The position numbers were made by a program, and so were the translations under genes. The notes beneath the pieces are model-generated. The model saw nothing but the letters and a program-made list of their open reading frames with translations. It did no database searches and was not told the origin of the DNA. From IMG/VR virus record IMGVR_UViG_3300005613_000351, positions 1-26,658 of that record: 26,658 bases of DNA. One strand, given 5' to 3'. Shown in pieces: positions 13,144-20,891 of the stretch (its first letter is position 1; each line of letters starts with the position of its first letter). This stretch comes from a virus.

Positions 13144-15075
13144 ATGGTAATAAAAGAATTAGAAGGTGTTGGTCAAGAAATCTTTGAAGCGAGATACGCT
13201 TACCCTGGTGAGACCAAGTGGTCAGAAAGAGCAAAAGCCATTGCAAAATTGATGGCTTCAGCGGAGCAAGATGAAGATGTTGAAAAGTATTACAGCACAT
13301 TCTATGATATCATCGGAAGTGGAGACTTCATCCCAGGTGGCAGAATTATTTTTGGCTCGGGTCGTAACAGGGGTCGCCACAACCTACTTAATTGCTACGT
13401 TATTATTCCAGAAGATAATGTAGATAGCATCGGAAAAACCATTCAGGACATGTATAGAATCTCATGTGCTGGTGGAGGTGTTGGGTTTAACGTATCAAAG
13501 ATTCGTCCAAGAGGTGATTCTATTGGTAGTGTTTCTAACTCTGCTCCTGGTGCTGTTTCTGTTCTTCAAATGATTAATGAAGTTGGAAACCATGTGAAGG
13601 CTGGTAAGAACAGAAGAACTGCCCTTATGGGTATTCTGAATGTTACTCACCCAGATCTTCTTGAGTTCCTTCATGTAAAGCTAGATCAAGGTCAGCTAAA
13701 CAACTTCAACATTTCCGTCGCAATTACTAACAGATTCTTAGAAGCTGTTGAATTGAATGAGGATTGGTACTTTACTTTTAACAATAAGCAATACCACTCC
13801 TACGATATTCGTAGATTCAATGAAGCTAAAGGAAGAGATGAAATTATTCGTGTTCTTGGTCTAGACGAAGAAGATGTTCTTGGTAGAGCAAAGAACTTTC
13901 ACTTAGTAGATTGGAATGATAGTTTTGAAGTTATTGGACAAAATGATATCAAAGCTCGTGAGCTTTGGGACCTCATTTGGACTAACTCTGTGGAATCTGG
14001 TGATCCTGGTATTTACAATATCGACCTTGCTAATTCTTACACTAATGTCTCGTATTTTGAGAGATTAGATTCCACCAATCCATGTGGGGAGATCAGCTTA
14101 CCTTCATACGGTAACTGCTGCCTAGGAAATGTGAACCTATCTAACATGGTTCTTGAGGATGGATCTGATGTTGATTGGAAGCGTCTTGCTAGGACTGTAA
14201 GAGGTGGCATTCGATTCTTGGATAACGTGCTCACCGTCAACTCATTCCCAACAGAAGATTGCCGATTAGTGGGCGAAAGATCACGCAGGGTTGGGCTTGG
14301 CGTTACAGGTCTACACCACATGCTAATCAAGCTCGGGATCGTTTACGGATCAGAAAAGTGCTTAGAATTTTTAGAGCGTCTATTCTCTACCATTCGAGAT
14401 GAAGCATATAAGCAATCAGCTTACTTGGCAAGAGACAAGTCACCATTCCCTGAGTTTGATCGTGAAAAGTACTTGAACGAAGAGTTTGCTAAGACGCTTC
14501 CAACTAGAATTAGAATGCTAATTCGTCAGCACGGTATTCGTAATGCGGTAATGCTTACGATTCCACCATGCGGAACTATCTCTATGCTTCACAATGTTTC
14601 TAGCGGTATTGAGCCCATCTTCGCAGCTATGTATATGCGTCGATGGAGGATGGGTAATACTTGGAAAGAGGAGTTAATGGTTGATCCTCTATTCCAACAG
14701 TATTATAATGAAGGTAAAGACATCAATTCTTTTGTTGGAGCTTACGATGTAACTCCTGAGCAACATATTGCTGTACAAGCTTGTATTCAGAAGTATATTG
14801 ATTCTTGTATCTCTAAAACTATTAACCTTCCTGCTGAATCAAAGCCAGAAGATTTTAGTAGAGCTACGTTAGACTTTGCACCTTACTTGAAAGGAATGAC
14901 AGTATATAGAGCTGGATCAAAAGGAGATGAACCTTTAAGAGCAATACCATTAAATGAAGAAAACATTAGAAAATATATGGAAAGAGAAGTTGGAGAAAAT
15001 GAGGAAGAAAATGTCAACGTCGGAGTTGGAGTTGGCGACGCTTGCACTCTTGGCTCAGGAGATTGTGGAGCGTGA
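13144..15075 (+). CDS. nrdJ: Adenosylcobalamin-dependent (class II) ribonucleotide reductase
   Basis: The enzyme reduces ribonucleotides to deoxyribonucleotides with a radical made from coenzyme B12, so it needs no separate radical subunit, and none is seen nearby. Visible features are LLNCYVIIPE (Cys84, first disulfide Cys), GGGVGFNVSKIRPRG, the radical motif NPCGEISLPSYGNCCLGN (Asn312, Cys314, Glu316, with the partner Cys at 325/326), and GERSRRVGLGVTGLH. The swing-arm cysteines end the protein (Cys634 and Cys641 in CTLGSGDCGA). The usual PTGTIS loop reads PPCGTIS. The length of 643 aa is normal for phage NrdJ. AAAGGA precedes the ATG by six bases. The last 65 bases overlap a small ORF in another frame. 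B12 must come from the host or surroundings. Confidence 0.93.
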   Translation: MVIKELEGVGQEIFEARYAYPGETKWSERAKAIAKLMASAEQDEDVEKYYSTFYDIIGSGDFIPGGRIIFGSGRNRGRHNLLNCYVIIPEDNVDSIGKTIQDMYRISCAGGGVGFNVSKIRPRGDSIGSVSNSAPGAVSVLQMINEVGNHVKAGKNRRTALMGILNVTHPDLLEFLHVKLDQGQLNNFNISVAITNRFLEAVELNEDWYFTFNNKQYHSYDIRRFNEAKGRDEIIRVLGLDEEDVLGRAKNFHLVDWNDSFEVIGQNDIKARELWDLIWTNSVESGDPGIYNIDLANSYTNVSYFERLDSTNPCGEISLPSYGNCCLGNVNLSNMVLEDGSDVDWKRLARTVRGGIRFLDNVLTVNSFPTEDCRLVGERSRRVGLGVTGLHHMLIKLGIVYGSEKCLEFLERLFSTIRDEAYKQSAYLARDKSPFPEFDREKYLNEEFAKTLPTRIRMLIRQHGIRNAVMLTIPPCGTISMLHNVSSGIEPIFAAMYMRRWRMGNTWKEELMVDPLFQQYYNEGKDINSFVGAYDVTPEQHIAVQACIQKYIDSCISKTINLPAESKPEDFSRATLDFAPYLKGMTVYRAGSKGDEPLRAIPLNEENIRKYMEREVGENEEENVNVGVGVGDACTLGSGDCGA

Positions 15076-15127
15076 CGAGTATAGAGATCCGCTACCTTAT
15101 GAAGATGATCCTTATTGGGAAGAATGA
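15011..15127 (+). CDS. 38-aa acidic small protein overlapping the end of nrdJ
   Basis: An ATG six bases after GAGG (15001-15004) opens a frame that runs through the end of nrdJ in another frame and fills the gap to the next gene. The product begins with a hydrophobic helix-like segment (LELATLALLAQEIVE) and ends in an acidic, Pro- and Tyr-rich tail (RDPLPYEDDPYWEE). Its TGA overlaps the ATG of the next gene as ATGA, the overlap style used throughout this genome. Both ends thus look like a real translated gene, though it is too short to recognise. The alternative is a chance frame in low-complexity sequence. Confidence 0.5.
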   Translation: MSTSELELATLALLAQEIVERDEYRDPLPYEDDPYWEE

Positions 15128-15315
15128 TGCAATTTTTTAAACCTGGAACTATTTGGTATAACAGTAGAACTAACCACTTATATGCTATTATTTCCGTCAC
15201 AGATGATCTTGTGGCTTATTTCACGCCATACGAGAAAGAGATAAGACACAAGGCATTTAAAGAGTTTGAAACCATGTACAATAGAGGAAATTTTAATATC
15301 TATGCCGAAGTTTGA
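15124..15315 (+). CDS. 63-aa hypothetical protein
   Basis: I place the start at the ATG at 15124, where it overlaps the stop of the small upstream ORF; an upstream TTG at 15115 and a second ATG at 15127 are alternatives. The product is a small beta-rich protein: FFKPGTIWYNSRTNHLYAII at residues 4-23, then LVAYFTPYEKE and a helix KAFKEFETMY. The opening resembles small SH3-like barrel domains seen in phage genes, but the match is too weak to name. It overlaps the zinc-ribbon gene at 15302 by 14 bases. Confidence 0.65.
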   Translation: MMQFFKPGTIWYNSRTNHLYAIISVTDDLVAYFTPYEKEIRHKAFKEFETMYNRGNFNIYAEV

Positions 15316-15811
15316 ATGGATATGCCGTGATTGTGATATCTTTTGGGATAAGGAGTGCGCTATAGGTAAAGCCCCTCAAAGAACCAAGTGTCCTGAATGT
15401 GGAAAACTCTGTGAAAAGTTTTGGCAAAACCAAAATGTAGGTGTTTCCTTTGGAGATGATGGTGCTGGTAATAGAGGAAACAATGCTATGGACTTCCATA
15501 CTGTTCGACAGAGATATAAAAAGCACGCACAAAAAGGGTTCGATAAGGATTCAGCCAATCGTTTCTTGAATAGAAGCATTAGAGAAACTAAAGAAAGAAT
15601 GGCTGATGAGACAGGTCGATATAAAAAATATGATATAAATTGGGAGAAGATGGCCCAAGATGGAAAAGCTAGAAAGCTTAGTGATAAAGAGACTTTAGAA
15701 AGAGTTGAGTCTCATAAAAAACTTACAGCAGATGCTGTTGAAAATGCAAATAAGAGAGGCTATAATTTAGACGTAACGACTGGTAAACGCAAAAAGAACG
15801 ACACCCCATGA
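15302..15811 (+). CDS. Zinc-ribbon protein with helical C-terminal region (FmdB-like N-terminus)
   Basis: The first 37 residues form a zinc ribbon: FEWICRDC (Cys8, Cys11) and KCPECGKLC (Cys30, Cys33), in the style of FmdB-type ribbons that begin MP-(x)-(F/Y)-x-(F/W/Y)-x-C. The remaining 130 residues are basic, Lys-, Arg- and Asp-rich and helical, with no motif I recognise. I choose ATG 15302 (169 aa) over the upstream ATG 15266 because the zinc-ribbon opening starts there and GAGGAA lies 12 bases upstream. It directly precedes and overlaps (ATGA) the helicase gene, so a role in DNA replication or transcription is a fair guess, nothing more. Confidence 0.78.
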   Translation: MPKFEWICRDCDIFWDKECAIGKAPQRTKCPECGKLCEKFWQNQNVGVSFGDDGAGNRGNNAMDFHTVRQRYKKHAQKGFDKDSANRFLNRSIRETKERMADETGRYKKYDINWEKMAQDGKARKLSDKETLERVESHKKLTADAVENANKRGYNLDVTTGKRKKNDTP

Positions 15812-17091
15812 CATACGATTTTTCAGAGAACATTCAAAGAGGCATTCTTTATATTGTTAAATCAAACAAAGATAGCTTCTTAGAAGTTTCTAACCTTGTA
15901 AAGCCCGAATACTTTGAGTTTCCTATTCATGGAAACATTTACAACATAATCTCAAACTATTATGAGAAGTACAAGAGACTTCCTAATGATGAGATTATTT
16001 TACAAGAGTCTAAGGAGATTGCAACTTCTCGTATTCCATACTCTGAGTATGAGGATGAAGTGCTATGTATTAATAATCTTGATACTAGTAGTATTGCTAA
16101 TACAGACTATATTATTGATATAGTTGAGAAGTTTGCAAAGAAAGAGGCGATGAAGTGTGCAATCGCTGAGAGTGTACACTTGATCAAAGAGGATCGTTTT
16201 GGTGAGGTAGAAGATAAAGTTAAAAAGGCACTACAGGTTAATAGAGACGTAAACCTAGGCTTGTCTTACTTTAACTCTCTTAAAGACAGATGGGATAGGA
16301 TCAACAACAAAAAGAACGACGACAAGTTTAAAACTATTCTACCCAAGGTTGATGAAAGCCTTGAAGGTGGTTTGAATAGAAAAGAGCTTGCTATGGTTGT
16401 TGCTCCTCCTGGAGTCGGAAAGAGTTTGTATCTAGTGAACCAAGGCGTTAAATCTATGACTGAAGGAAGAAAGGTTCTTTACATTTCACTCGAAATGAGT
16501 GAAGACAAAATCGCTCAAAGATTTGATTCTGTAATGACCTTGATTCCTCAGTCACGTCTCAAAGATCCTGCAACTCAGCTAACTCTTAATGAGAGAATTA
16601 AAATCTTCCAGACTGAGTTTCCTAACAGCAGGTTGATGATTAAAGAGTTTCCAACAGGAACAGCCTCTGTGAACAATATTCGTAGCCTCCTTACTCAGAT
16701 TCAAAACTACGAAGAGTTTATTCCAGATGTATTGATTGTAGACTACTTAGAGCTTCTGAGATCTGTTCGTGATATTGATGCAGAATATCAAGCTCAACAG
16801 AGAATTGCAGAGGAGCTTCGAGGATTAGCTATGGAGTACAATCTTCTGGTCTGGACTGCTACTCAGACAAACAGGCAGGGTGCAAAAGTAAATGTTATTA
16901 CTGATGCAGAGCTTGGGGATTCCTACGGAAAGATTAGAACTTGTGATTTCTCTATGTCGTTGAACCAAACAACAGAAGAGTTTGATAATGGAGAAATGCG
17001 AGGATATATAATGAAAAGTAGAAACGGTAGAGCACGATGGATGTGTCCAATGAAGGTTGACTACTCCACCCTAAGAATTTCACAAAACTAA
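15808..17091 (+). CDS. Replicative DNA helicase (DnaB/gp41-like)
   Basis: This RecA-fold hexameric helicase would unwind DNA at the fork. The N-terminal domain (1-150) is helical and DnaB-N-like. The ATPase domain has Walker A APPGVGKS (199-206), SLEM with Glu229 (227-230), Walker B VLIVDYLELL (Asp312), TATQTNRQG as the glutamine sensor, and ELGDSYGKIRTCDFSMSLN, the usual DnaB motif 4 region. At 427 aa it is close to DnaB family length. The ATG overlaps the previous stop, with no Shine-Dalgarno sequence, implying translational coupling. No DnaG/gp61-type primase is encoded in the window, so priming must be encoded elsewhere or by the host. Confidence 0.94.
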   Translation: MTYDFSENIQRGILYIVKSNKDSFLEVSNLVKPEYFEFPIHGNIYNIISNYYEKYKRLPNDEIILQESKEIATSRIPYSEYEDEVLCINNLDTSSIANTDYIIDIVEKFAKKEAMKCAIAESVHLIKEDRFGEVEDKVKKALQVNRDVNLGLSYFNSLKDRWDRINNKKNDDKFKTILPKVDESLEGGLNRKELAMVVAPPGVGKSLYLVNQGVKSMTEGRKVLYISLEMSEDKIAQRFDSVMTLIPQSRLKDPATQLTLNERIKIFQTEFPNSRLMIKEFPTGTASVNNIRSLLTQIQNYEEFIPDVLIVDYLELLRSVRDIDAEYQAQQRIAEELRGLAMEYNLLVWTATQTNRQGAKVNVITDAELGDSYGKIRTCDFSMSLNQTTEEFDNGEMRGYIMKSRNGRARWMCPMKVDYSTLRISQN

Positions 17092-17092
17092 A

Positions 17093-17521
17093 ATGAAAGA
17101 ATTAGAAGAAATATTTAGAAATCTCACAATCGGAGAGTATTATGAACTACAGAAACAAGCTGTAGCTTTTGATGATAACAACATCGAAGAGGAAATGACA
17201 AAACAAGCCTCTAATTATGCACAATATCATGCTCTGCTTATGATAGGTAAGCGTGAGTTGGATACTGCCACGAGAGAGCTTGATAGAATTTCAGCACAAC
17301 TTAGCCAAGAATATAGAAAGACTGCGGCTAAGGCTACTGCTAAGGCAGTAGAGGATTATGTCTTCTGTCACCCTGATTATGTTGAACAAAGAAGAGTGAT
17401 GGATGATATTTCTTTTCGGTACGGACTACTTAAGGGTCTTGTGAAAGCAATTGAGCAACGAAAAGATATGCTACAACAATGTAGCGCAAACAAACGAGAA
17501 GAATCTAAACTATACAAATAA
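17093..17521 (+). CDS. Helical 142-aa protein, possible UvsY-like recombination mediator
   Basis: The product is almost entirely helical. Between residues 38 and 75 it has a pattern NYAQYHALLMIGKRELDTA-x-REL. It then has a basic stretch (EYRKTAAKATAKA) and a second part DYVEQRRVMDDISFRYGLLKGLVKAIEQRKDMLQQ, of which the last portion is a long amphipathic helix. This order of a Tyr/Ala-rich helix, a basic helix and a C-terminal helix ending in a run of Arg/Lys resembles T4 UvsY, which loads UvsX recombinase onto gp32-coated DNA. Its position between the helicase and gp32 genes suits that or a helicase-loader role. No sequence motif is decisive, so the assignment is tentative. Confidence 0.5.
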   Translation: MKELEEIFRNLTIGEYYELQKQAVAFDDNNIEEEMTKQASNYAQYHALLMIGKRELDTATRELDRISAQLSQEYRKTAAKATAKAVEDYVFCHPDYVEQRRVMDDISFRYGLLKGLVKAIEQRKDMLQQCSANKREESKLYK

Positions 17522-17535
17522 CACAAGGATATACA

Positions 17536-18270
17536 ATGGCTATTGATCTAGACGCACTACGACGTAAACACGAAGAACTTAACAGTCAGGGTGGAAATAA
17601 CTCTGCTGACATTCTTGATAAATTTTATCAACTAAACATGGGAACCAATGTGGTTAGAATCCTTCCTTGGAAGGATGATACTCACGAGTTCTACGCAGAG
17701 ACTAAGATTCACCGCATACCTCAACCTGACGGCAAGATTAAAAACTTCCATTGCCGCAAAGTTCATGGAGAGTCTTGCCCTCTTTGCGATCTTTACTACG
17801 CTCTATGGAAGACTGGTCGCAAAGAAGACGAGAATCTAGCTCGTCAAATCAAGCCTCGCGCTCGTTACTACATGAACGTATTTGATCGTGATAACGAAGA
17901 AGTTAAGATTCTTTCAGTTGGAGTGATTATCTACAAGAAGATTATCGCTACCATTCTAGATGAGGATTATGGTGATATCACCGATATGGAGAACGGATTT
18001 GATTTCAAGATCGTTAAGGAAATGGATGGTGATTTCCCCAAGTATGATCAATCTCAAGCTCGTCCAAAATCAACCCCACTAGGAAGCAAGCAACTCATGG
18101 CAAGTATTCCTGAACAGCTTCATGAGATTCATGATCTTGTTCGTCTTGAGGATTACGATGAAATGAGGAAGCAAGTTGATATGCTCACTGGTATTCAAAA
18201 TTCAGTAGAAGATACCAGCGAGCAGTCCGAGACTTCGGACGATAATTATTTGGAGAAATTACAATCATGA
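17536..18270 (+). CDS. Single-stranded DNA-binding protein (gp32-like)
   Basis: This protein coats single-stranded DNA and organises replication and recombination proteins. The basic N-terminus (LRRKHEELN) resembles the gp32 cooperativity segment. The core has the zinc site His59, Cys73, Cys81 and Cys84 (HCRKVHGESCPLC), the same order as in T4 gp32 with slightly different spacing. The OB-fold strands follow (ARYYMNVFDRD, VKILSVGVIIYKKI). The C-terminus is acidic (EDTSEQSETSDDNYLEKL), as in SSBs that recruit partners through their tail. At 244 aa it is shorter than T4 gp32 (301 aa). AAGGA lies six bases before the ATG. The gene overlaps the next one by four bases. Confidence 0.9.
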   Translation: MAIDLDALRRKHEELNSQGGNNSADILDKFYQLNMGTNVVRILPWKDDTHEFYAETKIHRIPQPDGKIKNFHCRKVHGESCPLCDLYYALWKTGRKEDENLARQIKPRARYYMNVFDRDNEEVKILSVGVIIYKKIIATILDEDYGDITDMENGFDFKIVKEMDGDFPKYDQSQARPKSTPLGSKQLMASIPEQLHEIHDLVRLEDYDEMRKQVDMLTGIQNSVEDTSEQSETSDDNYLEKLQS

Positions 18271-18839
18271 ATTTTATTAAATCACTTATCGTAGCAGCAG
18301 TTGTCGCTACTGCTACTTTCACTATGACTGGTTGTGCTGCCTTAGAAGAGTTCTTTGGTGGTCAAGATGTTGTTCTAACTACTTCCGATCAGGTAGTAGA
18401 TGCTGATAGAGCAGAAGTTGTACCAGCTACAGCAGTTCCAGACGAACTAGAAGCTGAACTTCCAGATGGTGCTACACTTGTTATTACCGATCGTGATAAC
18501 GTAGTTCCTGGTGGCAAGGCTGTTTCTGTAGCTGACCCAGCAGGAGATCAATCTTTTGAAACTTTGATTGATACTCTTATTGCAACCGCAGGTGCTTTTA
18601 TTCCTGGCCTAGCTGCTTGGGAAGGTGTGCTTGCACTACTGTTCCGTCGTAAGCGTTCACACTACATGAATGCTGCCAAATCACTTGTTCCTTACGATAA
18701 GAACATTGATCTTGGCGGAGCAGTAACTTCTGTTCTTGCAGGTCTAGGTGTTACCCACTCTACTCCTGAAACCGAAGCTGTTTTCGAGGGTAAAGCTGCT
18801 GCTATTGAAGTAGAAGAAGATCAGATTTTAGAGGGCTGA
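18267..18839 (+). CDS. Predicted lipoprotein with an internal membrane segment
   Basis: The first 22 residues form a lipoprotein signal peptide: a Lys near the start, a hydrophobic core (LIVAAVVATATFTM) and a lipobox-like MTGC with Cys23 as the predicted lipidated residue. Residues 24-98 are acidic and probably extracytoplasmic. Residues about 100-126 (TLIDTLIATAGAFIPGLAA and on) form a membrane-spanning stretch, followed by RRKR (127-130), and the rest ends in an acidic tail. An outer-membrane anchor plus a transmembrane segment recalls unimolecular spanins, but the long C-terminal part does not fit well, and a superinfection or envelope protein is also possible. It overlaps gp32 by ATGA and is followed by a terminator. 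Confidence 0.75.
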   Translation: MNFIKSLIVAAVVATATFTMTGCAALEEFFGGQDVVLTTSDQVVDADRAEVVPATAVPDELEAELPDGATLVITDRDNVVPGGKAVSVADPAGDQSFETLIDTLIATAGAFIPGLAAWEGVLALLFRRKRSHYMNAAKSLVPYDKNIDLGGAVTSVLAGLGVTHSTPETEAVFEGKAAAIEVEEDQILEG

Positions 18840-18855
18840 TCTAACTAGATAGAAC

Positions 18856-18861
18856 TATAAT
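18856..18861 (+). promoter_or_regulatory. TATAAT -10 element abutting a terminator
   Basis: AACTATAATAGAG carries a perfect TATAAT one base upstream of the terminator hairpin. Initiation about seven bases downstream, near 18868, falls inside the left arm of that hairpin. It would serve the glycosyltransferase operon beginning at 18896. No convincing -35 is visible. Confidence 0.55.
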
Positions 18862-18862
18862 A

Positions 18863-18895
18863 GAGGGAGGTCTTTTGATCTCCCTCTTCTTTTTT
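18863..18895 (+). terminator. Intrinsic terminator after the lipoprotein gene
   Basis: GAGGGAGGTC (18863-18872) pairs with GATCTCCCTC (18877-18886) through ten base pairs including one G-T wobble, with a TTTT loop. It is followed by TTCTTTTTT (18887-18895), which runs directly into the ATG at 18896. It ends the replication operon. The left arm contains GGGAGG, so the hairpin also hides a Shine-Dalgarno-like sequence. Confidence 0.88.
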
Positions 18896-20116
18896 ATGGA
18901 TACTAGAGAAGTACAATCAATTAGCGTTCAAAACACCATTGACTGGAAAACACAAGACGGGTTTCCAGGATTAGGTCGTAAACTTAGGATACTTGCTGCT
19001 CCTGCTAACGAGGGAGGTTGTGCTCAATACAGAGTTATTCAACCTTATAAAAAGCTTGCAGAGTTGTATCCTAATGTAGTAGAAGTTAGGTTTGACCTAA
19101 ACCCATTAGGTGCAGATACTAAAACTGCCCGTTGGATTCCTGATTGGGAATTCGAGAATCTAAAGTGGTGTGATATTGTAGTTCTAAATAACCTTTCAAA
19201 CTTTGGTGCTAACTATACTGCGAGAATTGTAGGTAAAGCAAAAGAGTTTGGTAAGTTTGTACACTACGACACCGATGATCTTCTTACTAATCTTTATGAA
19301 GGTCACAGATTGTATAACGTATACAAGGAACAAAAGCTGGGTGAGATTACTAAGTTCATTTATAGCAACTCTGATCTTACAACAGTAACACAAAATAAGT
19401 TTGCAGAAAGGGTTATGCCTTTCATAAGTAAACATTTGACTGTAGTTCGCAACTGTGTAGATTACAAACTACCTGCTTGGAATCATCCAAAAAAAGAAAC
19501 CAAGTTTTGTAGATTTGGATGGGCAGGAGGTATTCACCACGAACAAGACGTTCGCTACTTCTCTGGTGTTCCTCATCTTGTAAATCAAAGAGTAGGTGTT
19601 AAAAACTGTCGCTGGGATCTTTATGGCGCTCCTCCTCCAAACGTGGATAAATCAGATTGGCAGCATGAGGTTTGGAAGAATTACCACAACATAATCTTCG
19701 CTGGGATGAAAGGTCAAAGAAACTATACAGTTAATTGTGCTAAAGCTATTGAAGACTATGGAGTTTTCTTCTCTTTGATGGATGTAGCTCTAGCTCCTCT
19801 AGAACCCAATGAGTTCAATGACTCAAAGAGTGAGATTAAAGTAGCAGAAGCAGGAAGATACAAGATACCTTTGGTAGCCTCTAATGTAGGTTGCTATGAT
19901 GAATGGATAATTAATGGAGAAACAGGCTTCCTTATTGATCCTGCCAAGGGAAGGTCTGAATGGGTTAAGGTGCTGACGCGAGTAGCCAAGGATAAAAAAC
20001 TAAGGGAAACTATGGGAGAAAATCTCCATCAAGTTACAGAGGTTAACTTTGACCTTAACAAGAGAGTGCATGATAGACTTGATGTATACAAGGAGCTTTT
20101 GAAAATTGAAAGTTAG
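18896..20116 (+). CDS. Glycosyltransferase, GT-B/GT4-like
   Basis: The 406-aa product has a GT-B fold pattern. N-terminal Rossmann-like strands begin RKLRILAAPANEGGCAQYRV, followed by FVHYDTDDLL near 118-127. The C-terminal domain carries FGWAGG (a strand plus Gly-rich loop), LYGAPPP, VALAPLEPNEFNDSKSEIKVAE with the Glu-x7-Glu-like donor-binding element, and SNVGCYDEWIINGETGFLIDP. Such enzymes transfer nucleotide sugars to glycans or lipids. I prefer ATG 18896; an in-frame TTG at 18875 would add seven residues encoded by the terminator tail. No Shine-Dalgarno sequence precedes the ATG. It opens a tightly overlapping glycan operon. Confidence 0.88.
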   Translation: MDTREVQSISVQNTIDWKTQDGFPGLGRKLRILAAPANEGGCAQYRVIQPYKKLAELYPNVVEVRFDLNPLGADTKTARWIPDWEFENLKWCDIVVLNNLSNFGANYTARIVGKAKEFGKFVHYDTDDLLTNLYEGHRLYNVYKEQKLGEITKFIYSNSDLTTVTQNKFAERVMPFISKHLTVVRNCVDYKLPAWNHPKKETKFCRFGWAGGIHHEQDVRYFSGVPHLVNQRVGVKNCRWDLYGAPPPNVDKSDWQHEVWKNYHNIIFAGMKGQRNYTVNCAKAIEDYGVFFSLMDVALAPLEPNEFNDSKSEIKVAEAGRYKIPLVASNVGCYDEWIINGETGFLIDPAKGRSEWVKVLTRVAKDKKLRETMGENLHQVTEVNFDLNKRVHDRLDVYKELLKIES

Positions 20117-20891
20117 GATCGTAAGTGGCTGGTCCAATCCAGGAGGAAGCACTATTCACCATATCAATTTAACTAATCTTTTAAATGATAATGGTTATGA
20201 TTGCATTTTCTATGGCCCTCATGAATGGCATATGGATAAATGTAAGGCAGATCATATAAATAGATTCTACACAACAAAAGAAGATATATTGATCAGTCAT
20301 TTTATAAAACTCCCACCAATGCCTGCAAAGAAGCATATATTGAGTTGTCATGAGACAAATTTATTTCCTCTGAAGCAGCTTCCTCTTCAAAACTACGATG
20401 TAATTCACTTTGTCAGCCAGTATCAAAAAGAATGGCATGGTGTGGACCACCCTAGTGTAGTTATCCCAGGGATCATTGATGACATCTCTTGGTCTAATCC
20501 AAATAATGGAACGGCTGGGGTTGTGGGTAGTATTGATGAGCACAAGCAGACTCATGTTTCTATTCAGAGAGCCTTCGACGACGGATATAATAAAGTTCTA
20601 TTATTTGGACAGATAAACGATAAGCCTTACTTTGATAGTGAGATCGAACCCCTACTACGCACAGGGAAGGTCAGCATCAAAAACTATTGTGAAGATAAAG
20701 AGGAGATGTACGGTAGCGTCGAGGCAGTATATCATTCATCAAAAAGAGAGTGCTTACCTACTGTGCAAGGCGAGTGCTTGAAAGCAGGTATTCCTTACTT
20801 TGGTATGCAGCGCAATATGCGAGGACCAGAAGATTACCTGTTCGATAATCAACAGATACTAGACAAATGGAGAGGTATTTTAAGTGAGTGA
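20106..20891 (+). CDS. Glycosyltransferase-like protein (GT-B fold, 261 aa)
   Basis: The N-terminal part has MKVRIVSGWSNPGGSTIHHINLTNLL, the typical GT4 opening with a Gly-rich loop after the first strand. The C-terminal part has VVIPGIID, a donor-domain opening TAGVVGSIDEHKQTHVSI, KVLLFGQIN, and HSSKRECLPTVQGECLKAGIP, which matches the Glu-containing donor motif of the family. At 261 aa it is shorter than most GT4 enzymes, so it is a compact version. It overlaps the previous gene by 11 bases and the next by eight. The acceptor and donor cannot be told from sequence. Confidence 0.75.
   Translation: MKVRIVSGWSNPGGSTIHHINLTNLLNDNGYDCIFYGPHEWHMDKCKADHINRFYTTKEDILISHFIKLPPMPAKKHILSCHETNLFPLKQLPLQNYDVIHFVSQYQKEWHGVDHPSVVIPGIIDDISWSNPNNGTAGVVGSIDEHKQTHVSIQRAFDDGYNKVLLFGQINDKPYFDSEIEPLLRTGKVSIKNYCEDKEEMYGSVEAVYHSSKRECLPTVQGECLKAGIPYFGMQRNMRGPEDYLFDNQQILDKWRGILSE

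Noticed and set aside
14037-14330. 97-aa minus-strand open frame inside nrdJ
   Set aside because: Antisense shadow of the conserved NPCGE region of nrdJ.
14883-15200. 105-aa minus-strand open frame across the end of nrdJ
   Set aside because: Antisense to supported genes, with low-complexity Pro/Thr/Ser content reflecting the Val/Gly-rich nrdJ end; no initiation signal.
20255-20262. TATAAATA within the second glycosyltransferase gene
   Set aside because: No gene start follows within several hundred bases; expected by chance at this base composition. The copy at 23241-23248 is rejected for the same reason.
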